Source of the DNA: Cystobacter fuscus DSM 2262
GTDB lineage: Bacteria > Myxococcota > Myxococcia > Myxococcales > Myxococcaceae
Reading direction: 5' to 3'
Assembly: GCF_000335475.2 (NCBI RefSeq)
Contig: NZ_ANAH02000006.1
Location: 248,001 to 312,000 of the forward strand
DNA length: 64,000 bases
In this document: positions 37,413 to 46,433 of the stretch, in pieces
How positions within the stretch are numbered: the stretch's first letter is position 1
Layout: each line of letters starts with the position of its first letter
Made by a program: the position numbers and the translations under genes
The notes under the pieces: generated by a model
The model's database searches: none
The model's input: only the letters and a program-made list of their open reading frames with translations
What the model was told of the DNA's origin: nothing

Positions 37413-38419
37413 GGCGACACCCGCAGGAAGGTGGAGCGCAGGAAGAGTTCCAGCACGGCGAAGCCGAAGGCCAGGAGCAGGTACGAGTGGTAGTCCTCGC
37501 GGTAGTTGGCCGAGGCACCGCCCTCCATCAACTTGGAGCGCTCGAGCGAGTCGAGCACCTTCTGCAGGCCCTGCTTGAGTCCCTCGGGATCCGTGGCGCG
37601 GTAGTACTCGCCGCCGGTGGAGTCGGCGATGTCCTGGAGCAGCTCGGGGTTGATGGGAATTTCCGTCTCGCGCCACACGGTGTTGCCGAACAGGTCCGTG
37701 CCCTGGGGGAAGGGCACCTTGCCGCCCTTGCCCACGAGGATGGTGTAGATGGGGATGCGCAGCGACTTCGCCATGCCCGCCGAGTCCAGCGGGGAGATCT
37801 TCCCCGCGTTGTTGTCACCGTCGGTGATGAGCACCACCACGCGGCTCTTGGCGTCCGAGTCGCGCAGGCGGTTGAGCGCCGTGGCCAGCGCGTCGCCAAT
37901 GGCCGTGCCGTCCTCCAGCACGCGCGTGCGCAACTGCCGCAGCACCTCCTTGAGCACGCCGTAGTCGAGCGTCAGGGGCGCCTGCGTGTAGGCCGCGCCC
38001 GCGAAGACCACGAGGCCGATGCGGTCATTCACGCGGTTGGTGATGAACTCGCTGAGCACCTCCTTGGCCACGTGCAGGCGGTTCTGCGGGCGGAAGTCAC
38101 CGGCCTCCATGGAGGTGGACAGGTCGAGCGCGACGACGATGTCGATGCCCTCCACGTTCAAGTCCCGCACGCGCGTGTCGCGCGACTGGGGCCGGGCGAG
38201 CGCGACGAGGGCGGCGGCCACCGCGGCGGCGCGCAGCAGGGGCAGCATCGGCAGGAGGTACACCCGCACGCCCCGGGGATGCCGGGTGAACACGTGCGCC
38301 GCGGAGAAGCGCAGCACGGCGCGGCGGCGCTTCTCCCACCAGCTCCAGACGAACAGGAGGGGGATGAGGAGCAACCCCCACAGGTAATGGGGGCTATGGA
38401 ACGCGAGGTCCGGAAGCAT
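37409..38419 (-). CDS. batA: BatA: membrane VWA-domain protein
   Basis: A 336-residue protein. N-terminal segments (YLWGLLLIPLLFVWSWW; LLPMLPLLRAAAVAAALVAL) are followed by a VWA domain with MIDAS DLSTSM (ALDLSTSMEAGDF), TLDYG and LITDGDNN. A C-terminal hydrophobic segment is YLLLAFGFAVLELFLRSTF. It starts 26 bases inside the end of the BatD-like gene upstream. BatA and BatB are thought to form a divalent-metal-dependent membrane complex. Confidence 0.92.
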   Translation of the reverse strand: MLPDLAFHSPHYLWGLLLIPLLFVWSWWEKRRRAVLRFSAAHVFTRHPRGVRVYLLPMLPLLRAAAVAAALVALARPQSRDTRVRDLNVEGIDIVVALDLSTSMEAGDFRPQNRLHVAKEVLSEFITNRVNDRIGLVVFAGAAYTQAPLTLDYGVLKEVLRQLRTRVLEDGTAIGDALATALNRLRDSDAKSRVVVLITDGDNNAGKISPLDSAGMAKSLRIPIYTILVGKGGKVPFPQGTDLFGNTVWRETEIPINPELLQDIADSTGGEYYRATDPEGLKQGLQKVLDSLERSKLMEGGASANYREDYHSYLLLAFGFAVLELFLRSTFLRVSP

Positions 38420-39407
38420 GGGACACGGGGGCCGCTTCGGGCGGAGGAGGAGGGGGCCAGGTCTGGTCCAGCAGCGAGTAGCCGAACGTCAGCGCCTCGC
38501 GGCACGAATCCGGGGAGGACTCGGCCCGGGCGTACTTCACCAGGTCCGACTCGGAAATGAAGCGCATGAGTCCGTCCTCGGGCAGGCCGGGCGCCTTCAA
38601 ACGCCGCAACTGCGCCATCAGCTCCGAGCTGGTGCACTCGAGCGCGTCGAAGCCATAGCGCTCGCCCAGGTAGCCTCGGACGATCTCCGAGAGACGGAAG
38701 TAGAAGTCCTTCACCCGCCCGTGCGCGGGCAGGTTCTCGGCCTTGAGGGCGTCCAGGGCCCGGCGCGTGCGCACGTCCAGGGGCAGCGGGGGAGCCACCG
38801 CCGCGCGCCGCCGCTCCCGGTACTTCTGGAAGAAGCGCCACGCGGCCCAGCCCAGCAGCGCCGCGGCGATGATGCCCAGGGCGGCCCACACGAGCGTCAG
38901 CGAGCGGATGGCCACCTCAGTGGGCGGCTGGATGTCGCGGAGATCCTCGCCCTTCGCCTCGGCGTCCTCGGGCAGCGTGGAGCCCACCTCCAGCGTCCGG
39001 CCCGGAGCCACGTAGCGCCGCGGCCCCTCCGGCGTGGACACGAGGAAGGCCAGGTCCGGCAGCGTCACCATGCCCAGCTTGAAGGCGGACATGCGCACCC
39101 GGAACACGGTGACCGCCGGATCCTTCCCCGCCGCGGGAGGCGTGCGCTCCTGGGCCAGCAACTCGAAGTCCCCCAGGTCCGGCGACACGTCCAGCTCGTA
39201 GCGGTGATCCGCCGGATGGGTGAGCACCACCTCGTAGACGAAGGGCTCGCCCAGGAGCACGCGCTCGGGCTGCACGCGGGCCTGCATCCCCGAGGGCTCC
39301 ACCTCGGGCAGCTTCGCGCTCGCCGCGGCGGGGGCCGGAGCCTGGGCCTGGGCGTGAGCGGCCAGGGGCGAGACGACCAGGAACGCACAGAGCGTCAACG
39401 CCCTCAT
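38394..39407 (-). CDS. BatD-like/DUF4381-type membrane protein of the Bat operon
   Basis: A 337-residue protein. The signal (ALTLCAFLVVSPLAAHAQA) leads to one Ig-like beta domain (MQARVQPERVLLGEPFVYEV; VTLPDLAFLVSTPEG). A transmembrane segment follows (LVWAALGIIAAALLGWAAW), then a cytoplasmic helical part (DVRTRRALDALKAENLPAHG; DFYFRLSEIVRGYLGERYGF). This composition matches the small BatD-like or DUF4381 proteins found between DUF58 and BatA genes. Overlaps DUF58 by four bases at its start. Confidence 0.78.
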   Translation of the reverse strand: MRALTLCAFLVVSPLAAHAQAQAPAPAAASAKLPEVEPSGMQARVQPERVLLGEPFVYEVVLTHPADHRYELDVSPDLGDFELLAQERTPPAAGKDPAVTVFRVRMSAFKLGMVTLPDLAFLVSTPEGPRRYVAPGRTLEVGSTLPEDAEAKGEDLRDIQPPTEVAIRSLTLVWAALGIIAAALLGWAAWRFFQKYRERRRAAVAPPLPLDVRTRRALDALKAENLPAHGRVKDFYFRLSEIVRGYLGERYGFDALECTSSELMAQLRRLKAPGLPEDGLMRFISESDLVKYARAESSPDSCREALTFGYSLLDQTWPPPPPPEAAPVSHASGPRVP

Positions 39408-40285
39408 GCCGCCATCCTCCGGGAGCGGGCGCGGAAGAAGCGCACCAGGGCCATGCCGTGATCATCCCCGGTGCTCAGCTCCACGTGGTCCAACTCCAGC
39501 TTCTTGAAGAGCCGGCGCAGCTCCTCGCGCTGGCCCTGCAGGGCGCGCGCGTAGCGGCCGCGCACCAGCGGATCGCTCGTATCCACCACGAAGCGCTCGC
39601 CCGTCTCGGGGTCTTCCATCTCCACGAGCCCCATCCTGGGGAACTCGCGCTCCAGCGGATCCACGATGACCACGGGCACCAGGTCGTGCTTGCGGCCCAC
39701 CAGCCGCAGCGGCGCCTCATAGCCCGAGGCGAGGAAGTCCGAGACGAGGAACGTCACCGTCTTGCGGTTGGCCACGCGGCTCAAATAGGTGAGGCCCGAG
39801 GACAGGTCCGTCCCCTTCCCCTTGGGCTGGAAGGTGAGGATGTCGCTGACCAGCCGCATCACGTGCGAGCGGCCCTTGCGCGGCGGCACCACCTTCTCCA
39901 CCCGATCGGAGAAGAGGATGAGCCCCACCCGGTCGTTGTTGGCGATGGCGCTGAAGGCGATTTGAGCGGCCACCTCGGCGGCCACCTCGGACTTGGAGCG
40001 CTCGCGCGAGCCGAACTCATTGGAGGCCGACACGTCGACGAGGAGCATCACCGTGAGTTCGCGCTCCTCGGTGAAGACCTTGACGTAGGCCTCGTTCATC
40101 CGGGCGGTGACGTTCCAGTCGATGATGCGAATCTCATCCCCGGGCTGGTACTGCCGCACCTCGGAGAAGGCCATGCCCCGGCCCTTGAAGACCGAGTGGT
40201 ACTGGCCCGCGAGCATGTCCGACACCACCTTGCGGGTGCGGATCTCCAGCTTGCGGATGCGGCGGATGATGTCCTTGGCGAGCAC
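39404..40285 (-). CDS. DUF58 domain protein
   Basis: A 293-residue cytoplasmic protein. The family signature is at residues 35-65 (GRGMAFSEVRQYQPGDEIRI then IDWNVTARMNEAYVKVF). A VWA-like fold follows, with LLVDVSASNEFG as a degenerate MIDAS-like strand. DUF58 proteins are regular partners of MoxR ATPases. The gene follows moxR by 30 bases and overlaps the next gene by four bases. Confidence 0.92.
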   Translation of the reverse strand: MLAKDIIRRIRKLEIRTRKVVSDMLAGQYHSVFKGRGMAFSEVRQYQPGDEIRIIDWNVTARMNEAYVKVFTEERELTVMLLVDVSASNEFGSRERSKSEVAAEVAAQIAFSAIANNDRVGLILFSDRVEKVVPPRKGRSHVMRLVSDILTFQPKGKGTDLSSGLTYLSRVANRKTVTFLVSDFLASGYEAPLRLVGRKHDLVPVVIVDPLEREFPRMGLVEMEDPETGERFVVDTSDPLVRGRYARALQGQREELRRLFKKLELDHVELSTGDDHGMALVRFFRARSRRMAA

Positions 40286-40315
40286 GGCGCGGTCTCCAGG
40301 CTCCTCGTCGGGGAC

Positions 40316-41305
<990 letters not shown>

Positions 41306-41432
41306 AAGGTGTTGTCTCGACCGTCCCTGAGAAGGCGGGCAGCCTAGGTGAGGGGGGTGACCGGCTCAACAGCGCAGTAGGCCGGGCATTCCGGTATTTT
41401 CCGGGTGGACCCCAACCAGGAGGGCATGGCGG

Positions 41433-42341
41433 ATGACCGGAGGGAGCAGCCCGGGGCGCGTTCCCGGCTCGGGGAGTGGAATCCCCCCTCTGGGGCCCGT
41501 GGAAGCGGAGGTGCTCGGGGAGCTGGCGCCCGGGGTGGTGCCCCGCGCATGCCCGCTCGCTGGAGGAGGGACGCTGCGGCTCCTCGAGGGAGGTGAGGGC
41601 CCTCCCCTGGTGCTCCTGCATGGGCGGGGGAGCGCGGCGAGCACGTGGTTTCCCCTCCTGCCGGCCCTCGTGCGGGAGCACCGGGTGCTGGCGGTGGACC
41701 TGCCGGGCTTCGGGGGCTCCCCGGCGGCCCCGGGACCGCTCCGGACGGCCGAGGACGGACTGCGGTTCTTCGTCGAGCCGGTGGAGGCGGTGCTCTCCGC
41801 CCTGGCGCCGGGGCCGATGACCCTGGTGGGCCACTCGCTCGGAGGGCTGGTGGCGCTGGAGCTGGCGCTGCGGGGGCGGGTTCCGGTGGAGCGCCTGGTG
41901 CTGGTGGACGCGATGGGCCTGGGGCCGGAGATGGCGCGAGAGGCCCGCCTCTACTTCCGCGTGGGGCCGGAGCGGTTGGCGCGTGTGTTGGGCCCCAAGC
42001 TCTTCGGGCGCATCGCTCCGCTGCCGGACACCCCGCACCGCCACCGGCTGATGGCGCTGGACTACGAGCTGATGACGGTGAGCGGAGGGAGGACCAGGGC
42101 CACGCGGGCCTTCAACACGTTGGTGCCCCTCACGGGGGACGTGTTCCACCGGCGCGAGCGCCTGGGCGAGGTGAAGCCGCCCACCGTGTACCTCTGGGGC
42201 GAGAATGATGGGGTCCTGCCCGTGTCACTGGCCGAAGCCGCGGTGCGGGCCCAGCCCTGCGCGCGGCTGGTGCGAGTGCGGACCGGCCACAGTCCCCACC
42301 TGGAGCAACCGGAGTGCCTGCTGTCCGCGCTGAGGGCATGA
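41433..42341 (+). CDS. Alpha/beta-hydrolase fold protein
   Basis: A 302-residue protein; ATG at 41433 has AGGAGG 8-9 bases upstream, while the ATG at 41426 is out of frame. The oxyanion strand is PLVLLHGRGSAASTWFPLLP, the nucleophile elbow GHSLGG (MTLVGHSLGGLVALELAL), the acid region LWGENDGVLP, and the His is in VRTGHSPHLEQPE. The catalytic triad is thus complete. Substrate unknown; the fold covers esterases, lipases and C-C hydrolases. Confidence 0.87.
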   Translation: MTGGSSPGRVPGSGSGIPPLGPVEAEVLGELAPGVVPRACPLAGGGTLRLLEGGEGPPLVLLHGRGSAASTWFPLLPALVREHRVLAVDLPGFGGSPAAPGPLRTAEDGLRFFVEPVEAVLSALAPGPMTLVGHSLGGLVALELALRGRVPVERLVLVDAMGLGPEMAREARLYFRVGPERLARVLGPKLFGRIAPLPDTPHRHRLMALDYELMTVSGGRTRATRAFNTLVPLTGDVFHRRERLGEVKPPTVYLWGENDGVLPVSLAEAAVRAQPCARLVRVRTGHSPHLEQPECLLSALRA

Positions 42342-42382
42342 ACGGATCTTGGCTCTGAAGATGCTGAATCGGGTGGGGAGGT

Positions 42383-42904
42383 TCATCCCCGCTGATGCCG
42401 AGCCCAGAACGCGGGAAACCTGTGCGCGAGATCCTGCTCGTCCCATTCTTCTCCAGCGGGAACCGAGGGACCCGCTCCCTTACGGGCAGGGAAATCGCGT
42501 CCCGTCAGCGCCTCATATGCACGGGCTGGCACGTACCGAAACTCCTCGAAGAATACGTCTTCGACACCAAGCGCCTCGACAACGTGGAGGAGCGACTCGG
42601 CGTTCGACACCGCATCCTCGAAAACACGGCGTCCCATCGAGATGAGCCAACTTCGGAAGTCCGTGAAGCCATCATCCGAGCAACCCCCCGCGACGAGGTA
42701 CGCCCCCCCCCACAGGTCCCATTGATAGGCGACGTCCATCTTGTCCTGGAACTGGGCACCAAACTCGACGATCTCCTCAGGAGACAGTCTCGACAACTGC
42801 TTCCAGAGTTCCTCCGCCTGCCGTTGCGCATTTCCCTCTGCCCGTTCTGGATCAATCACCCTTCGTGAGGACTCGATGATGGCCCAGAATTCCTCAGTAT
42901 TCAT
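42383..42904 (-). CDS. DUF4240 domain protein
   Basis: A 173-residue cytoplasmic protein matching DUF4240: MNTEEFWAIIESSRRVIDPE, LSRLSPEEIVEFGAQFQDKM, YQWDLWGGAYLVAGGCSDDG and FTDFRSWLISMGRRVFEDAV. The family has no established function; members often lie near toxin-immunity genes. GC content is lower than in neighbours, which suggests acquisition. It is convergent with the hydrolase gene and followed (in map order) by other small accessory fragments. Confidence 0.85.
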   Translation of the reverse strand: MNTEEFWAIIESSRRVIDPERAEGNAQRQAEELWKQLSRLSPEEIVEFGAQFQDKMDVAYQWDLWGGAYLVAGGCSDDGFTDFRSWLISMGRRVFEDAVSNAESLLHVVEALGVEDVFFEEFRYVPARAYEALTGRDFPARKGAGPSVPAGEEWDEQDLAHRFPAFWARHQRG

Positions 42905-42938
42905 GAAGCAACCACCCCTTCGCAGCGACTCCCCATGC

Positions 42939-43154
42939 TCAGTCCATCCTCACGTCGTCCTGCCTCTCAACGAGGGGGAGCTTTCGATTCAAAAGACCCG
43001 GAACGAAGTCTCCCTGCAAATCCGTCGTTCCCCAGAGACTTTCTGCTTCCTCTTTCAGGGCATGAAACTCCGTAGCTGACACCTCGACCCGTCGCTCCTC
43101 ACCACCGCCACTCAGATATACCTTATGGTATACTGAAGACATCAGAGCGGCCAT
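42939..43154 (-). CDS. Small hypothetical protein
   Basis: A 71-residue frame starting at ATG 43154 (a second ATG lies at 43142). The sequence is MAALMSSVYHKVYLSGGGEE then RRVEVSATEFHALKEEAESL and a short tail ending VERQDDVRMD. The pattern looks like a strand-rich beginning with a helix, not a membrane protein. It lies between DUF4240 and the broken DUF3396 gene, and has lower GC than the core genome. No clear ribosome-binding site. I do not recognise it and cannot exclude a remnant. Confidence 0.4.
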   Translation of the reverse strand: MAALMSSVYHKVYLSGGGEERRVEVSATEFHALKEEAESLWGTTDLQGDFVPGLLNRKLPLVERQDDVRMD

Positions 43155-43160
43155 GCGGGA

Positions 43161-43595
43161 TTGAGCTTCGATTCCCTCGTTGGGGACGTGTTCTTCACGC
43201 CCCGAATCCGCACCGAGCTCCTTCGTCACCCAGGGCTCAGCCTCAACCACGGCTCCACTCCCGACTGGATGGGCACTCGCGTGGATGGGGTGCACTGGCT
43301 CAACTTCCTGGGCCCTCCCGTGCTTCAGGAACTGGGCGGCGTGTCCGCACTTCGTTCACGCCTGCATTCACCAGAGACAACCGTGCAGCCCATCGACGGG
43401 ACGCGGGCCATCGTGACGCTGGGCGATTGGCCCGAAGCGGGCGATCTCACCCAAGGCAACTCGCTCCCTGCCTACCGGGAACTCGGTCGCGTATTGGAGC
43501 CCTGGCTCGACAAGCCCTTCAAGGCCCCCCGCTTTCGCGTCGAAGGTTTCACCCCAGAAGAAGCCACGAGTTGGGCTCGGCGCTTTCTCGACTGA
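43161..43595 (+). pseudogene. 5'-truncated DUF3396-like (type VI immunity family) gene
   Basis: A 144-codon frame from a TTG at 43161 that encodes only the C-terminal half of a DUF3396-type protein: GLSLNHGSTPDWMGTRVDGV, LNFLGPPVLQELGGVSALR, RAIVTLGDWPEAGDLTQGNS and PAYRELGRVLEPWL. Intact family members are typically 250 or more residues and have a conserved N-terminal half that is absent here. Only about 15 residues precede the conserved part, and no ribosome-binding site is seen. Probably a decayed immunity gene. The family is tied to toxin immunity in proteobacteria; the assignment is from memory of the pattern. Confidence 0.55.
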
Positions 43596-43716
43596 CGTGA
43601 CGTCGTGGTGCCGCAAACGAGTCCTTTGACACCTTCCCTGGGGCCCTCCCTGGGTCTGGGACTGTTCTTCACATCACGCTCTTTGCCACAGGCCCCACAC
43701 GCCGGTTAAGCTGGGC

Positions 43717-43737
43717 TTATCTTATTTTCTCAGATAA
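43717..43737 (+). promoter_or_regulatory. Inverted repeat upstream of the cell-wall hydrolase gene
   Basis: TTATCT at 43717-43722 and AGATAA at 43732-43737 form a perfect 6-base inverted repeat with a 9-base spacer, ending 11 bases before the ATG. This AT-rich patch in a GC-rich genome may be an operator or part of the promoter. GAGGAG just after it is the ribosome-binding site. Confidence 0.35.
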
Positions 43738-43748
43738 CGAGGAGACGT

Positions 43749-46238
43749 ATGAACAGCAGGTCCACGACAAAAAGTTTCTTACGGAGTCTCACCTCGAACA
43801 CCGTGACGCTGGTGTTGGGCATGTTCGCGCTGACTGGCTGTGGCGGAATGGGCCAGGAGAACTCCGAGGGCCAGGACTCCACCGCACTGTCCGCCGCACA
43901 GTCCACGCCCCTGGCCGTGCCGTCCAATGTGCAGACCTTCTATGCGGAAGGACAGTGGCGGAATCGCTTCGGGGTCACCGGCCCCTACTACGGCCCCCTG
44001 GGCCACCGCGGGCTCGACATCGCCGCCAGTGCCGGTCAAGCGATTCCCGCGCTGCGCTCTGGCACCGTCCGCCGCATCCAATACTCCTCCATCGTGGGAC
44101 ACACCATCGCGGTGGAGTCCGCGCCAGGCGACTTCTCCGGGTACGACCACGTCATCCGGACCCGAGTCTCCGTGGGAGATTTCGTCCAGCAGGGTGACAT
44201 CATCGCCTATGCGGCGGGCGCCGGGGATGATCATGGGTCGGCGTGGTCCGGACCTCACCTCCACCTGACCCGGGGCTCCACGGATCGCTGCGCGTTTGGC
44301 GAGAATGTCAGCGATCCCGCCCCCCTCATCCGCAACGTGCTCGGCACCGGAAGCGGCGGCGGTACAGGCTCCGGTGGAGGTTCCGGGGGAATCCAGATCA
44401 GCGTCGAGGAGGGAAAGATTCTCCAGCGCGTCGCCCAGCGGGGTGGCTACACGGGCGCGGTGGACGGCGTCCCCGGGACCAACACGTGGAAGGGCGTCCA
44501 GACCGTCATCAGCACTCAGGGCTTCTACTCCGGCCCCATCGACGGCGTCCCGGGTGAGAACACCTGGAAGGGAGTCCAGAAGCTCGCACAGCTCGGAGGG
44601 TACACGGGTCCCGTGGATGGCTTCCCGGGACAGTATACCTACGCGGGCCTCAACACCTGGCTGTCCCAATCCCCGGGAACACCTCCACCCACGGGGATGA
44701 GCGGTGTCTACGGAATCGATGTCGGCACCACCCAGCGAGATCTCGACTTCAACGCCATCCGCGCCGCCGGCTACCAGTTCGCCATCGTCAAGGCAGGGGG
44801 CTCCAATGTCTCACCCATCTACGTCGCGCCGTACTATGCCCAGCAGGTCGCCCGGGCTCGCGCGGCCGGGTTGCTCGTGGGGCATTATTGGATGGCGGGC
44901 TCGACCAATCCCGCGGCGGACGCCCAGTACTTCGTGGACCACCTGTATGACCATCGTCCCGGCGATCTCCTGGTGCTCGACAACGAGGCGATCGACAACG
45001 GTATCTTCTGGAACGACTCCCTGACCGCGACCTTCATGCAAGCGGTCAAGACCCGTCTGGGGAAGGCACCGTTCCTGTACACCTACTCGAGCCTGCTCAC
45101 GTCCAACACCTGGACCCAGACCCGGGCCGTTGGCTCCAAGCTGTGGATCGCCCATTACACGGGCACTCCTGGCAACCCGAACATCGGGTCGGCCTTTCCC
45201 TCCTGGGAGATTCATCAATACACCTCGTCTGGCAACCAGAATGGAATTCCTCTCGACTTGAACGTCGCCAGGTTGTCCGCCTTCGCCGGACTGAGCCAGC
45301 CGCCGGATGGCGCGACGCCTCCCCCGCCGACGGCCATTCCCGGGGGTGGCTCTTCTGGCGGAGGCGCCCCCGTCATCACCGTCGAACAGGGGACCATTCT
45401 GCAGAATCTGGCACGTCGAGGTGGCTATACGGGGGTCATCGACGGCGTCCCGGGTGTCAATACCTGGATGGGCGTGCAGCGGGTCCTTCGCGAGCTGGGG
45501 TATTATGACGGGCCTGTCGACGGCGTCCCGGGCATCAACACCTACAAGGGCTTGCAACTGCTTGCCCAGGACGGTGGCTACACGGGTCCCATCGATGGCA
45601 TCCCCGGGCCCAACACGTACAACGGGCTCCAGGCGTACTTGAGCGGGTCCTCCGGCGGAGTGCCTCCCGTCAGCAACACGCAGGGGGTGACGCTGCAGCG
45701 GATCGCTCGAGCGGGCGGGTACACCGGTGCCGTGGACGGCATCCCCGGCACGAACACGTGGAAGGGAGTCCAGCAGGTCCTCGGCGGCTACGGCTACTCG
45801 GGGCCCGTGGATGGCGTCATGGGCACCAACTCCTGGAAGGCGGTTCAGCGCTTCGCCGCGAATGGGGGCTACACGGGCCCCATCGACGGAGTCATGGGCA
45901 CCAACTCCTGGAAGGGCGTGCAGACCGTCCTGAGGGGCTTTGGCTACACGGGCCCCATCGATGGCGTCATGGGAACCCAATCGTACGCGGCGCTCCAGCG
46001 GGTCGCGCGTCTGGGCGGGTACATGGGCCCCAGCGATGGCGCCCTGGGGGTGAACTCGTGGAGGGGCCTCCAGACCTTCTTGAGCGGCGCCGGGTATACG
46101 GGGCCCGCCGATGGGGTACCGGGAACCAACACCTACAAGGTGCTTCAATCCCTGGCGAGCCGAGGCGGCTACGCGGGTCCGATTGACGGCATCCCCGGAG
46201 CCAATACGTACGCGGGCCTGGCGAACCTCCTGGACTGA
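43749..46238 (+). CDS. Bifunctional cell-wall hydrolase lipoprotein: M23 endopeptidase + GH25 lysozyme + 13 binding repeats
   Basis: An 829-residue protein. The leader ends in a lipobox (LVLGMFALTGC; Cys31). Residues 60-195 are an M23 endopeptidase with zinc ligands His86, Asp90 (GHRGLD) and His172 (GPHLHL), cutting peptidoglycan cross-links. Residues 318-515 are a GH25 lysozyme-like domain (YGIDVG, Asp324; LLVLDNEAID with Asp411 and Glu413). Thirteen repeats of about 25 residues (GGYTGPIDGVMGTNSWKGVQ type) occur as 3 between the two enzymes (218-306), 3 at 545-632 and 7 at 645-829. They resemble phage-lysin and PG_binding-type repeats. Suited to attack on other bacteria's walls (inference). 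Confidence 0.9.
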   Translation: MNSRSTTKSFLRSLTSNTVTLVLGMFALTGCGGMGQENSEGQDSTALSAAQSTPLAVPSNVQTFYAEGQWRNRFGVTGPYYGPLGHRGLDIAASAGQAIPALRSGTVRRIQYSSIVGHTIAVESAPGDFSGYDHVIRTRVSVGDFVQQGDIIAYAAGAGDDHGSAWSGPHLHLTRGSTDRCAFGENVSDPAPLIRNVLGTGSGGGTGSGGGSGGIQISVEEGKILQRVAQRGGYTGAVDGVPGTNTWKGVQTVISTQGFYSGPIDGVPGENTWKGVQKLAQLGGYTGPVDGFPGQYTYAGLNTWLSQSPGTPPPTGMSGVYGIDVGTTQRDLDFNAIRAAGYQFAIVKAGGSNVSPIYVAPYYAQQVARARAAGLLVGHYWMAGSTNPAADAQYFVDHLYDHRPGDLLVLDNEAIDNGIFWNDSLTATFMQAVKTRLGKAPFLYTYSSLLTSNTWTQTRAVGSKLWIAHYTGTPGNPNIGSAFPSWEIHQYTSSGNQNGIPLDLNVARLSAFAGLSQPPDGATPPPPTAIPGGGSSGGGAPVITVEQGTILQNLARRGGYTGVIDGVPGVNTWMGVQRVLRELGYYDGPVDGVPGINTYKGLQLLAQDGGYTGPIDGIPGPNTYNGLQAYLSGSSGGVPPVSNTQGVTLQRIARAGGYTGAVDGIPGTNTWKGVQQVLGGYGYSGPVDGVMGTNSWKAVQRFAANGGYTGPIDGVMGTNSWKGVQTVLRGFGYTGPIDGVMGTQSYAALQRVARLGGYMGPSDGALGVNSWRGLQTFLSGAGYTGPADGVPGTNTYKVLQSLASRGGYAGPIDGIPGANTYAGLANLLD
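44420..46230 (+). repeat. Thirteen peptidoglycan-binding-like coding repeats
   Basis: Units of about 72-75 bases encode variants of xGGYTGPVDGVPGTNTWKGVQ. They are grouped 3, 3 and 7 and separated by the GH25 domain and Ser/Gly linkers. Nucleotide similarity between neighbouring units is high in places (for example 45840-45990), suggesting relatively recent duplication. Confidence 0.85.
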
Positions 46239-46265
46239 AACAAGCGCGCGCGACGGGAGGCTCCG

Positions 46266-46415
46266 ATGAAGGGTGCGGCTTTCAACGAAACAGTCCGCGA
46301 CATCCCAGACCAGGGGCTCCCGAAGCACTCGATTTCTCATCAGTCGCCAGCCTATCCGTCGAGGAATCGACGCGGCCCGGGAGGTGTACAACAGGCGGCC
46401 ACCCCAATCGGGTAA
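46266..46415 (+). CDS. Possible 49-residue small ORF
   Basis: An ATG with GGGAGG about 6 bases upstream opens a 49-codon frame between the hydrolase gene and the acyl-ligase fusion gene: MKGAAFNETVRDIPDQGLPK then HSISHQSPAYPSRN and a Gly/Gln-rich end. G/C at third positions is only moderate (about 60%), well below that of the flanking genes. It is more likely chance than gene. Confidence 0.2.
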   Translation: MKGAAFNETVRDIPDQGLPKHSISHQSPAYPSRNRRGPGGVQQAATPIG

Positions 46416-46433
46416 CATCCGCGCGCGTCAAAC

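Noticed and set aside
41405-41596. A 63-codon plus-strand frame with ATG at 41426
   Set aside because: It overlaps the alpha/beta-hydrolase gene in another frame and has no family likeness.
43117-43132. Palindrome TATACC-TTAT-GGTATA as an operator
   Set aside because: It lies wholly within the coding part of the small 71-residue frame (Val-Tyr-His-Lys-Val-Tyr) and is only 6 bases per arm, so coincidence is likely.
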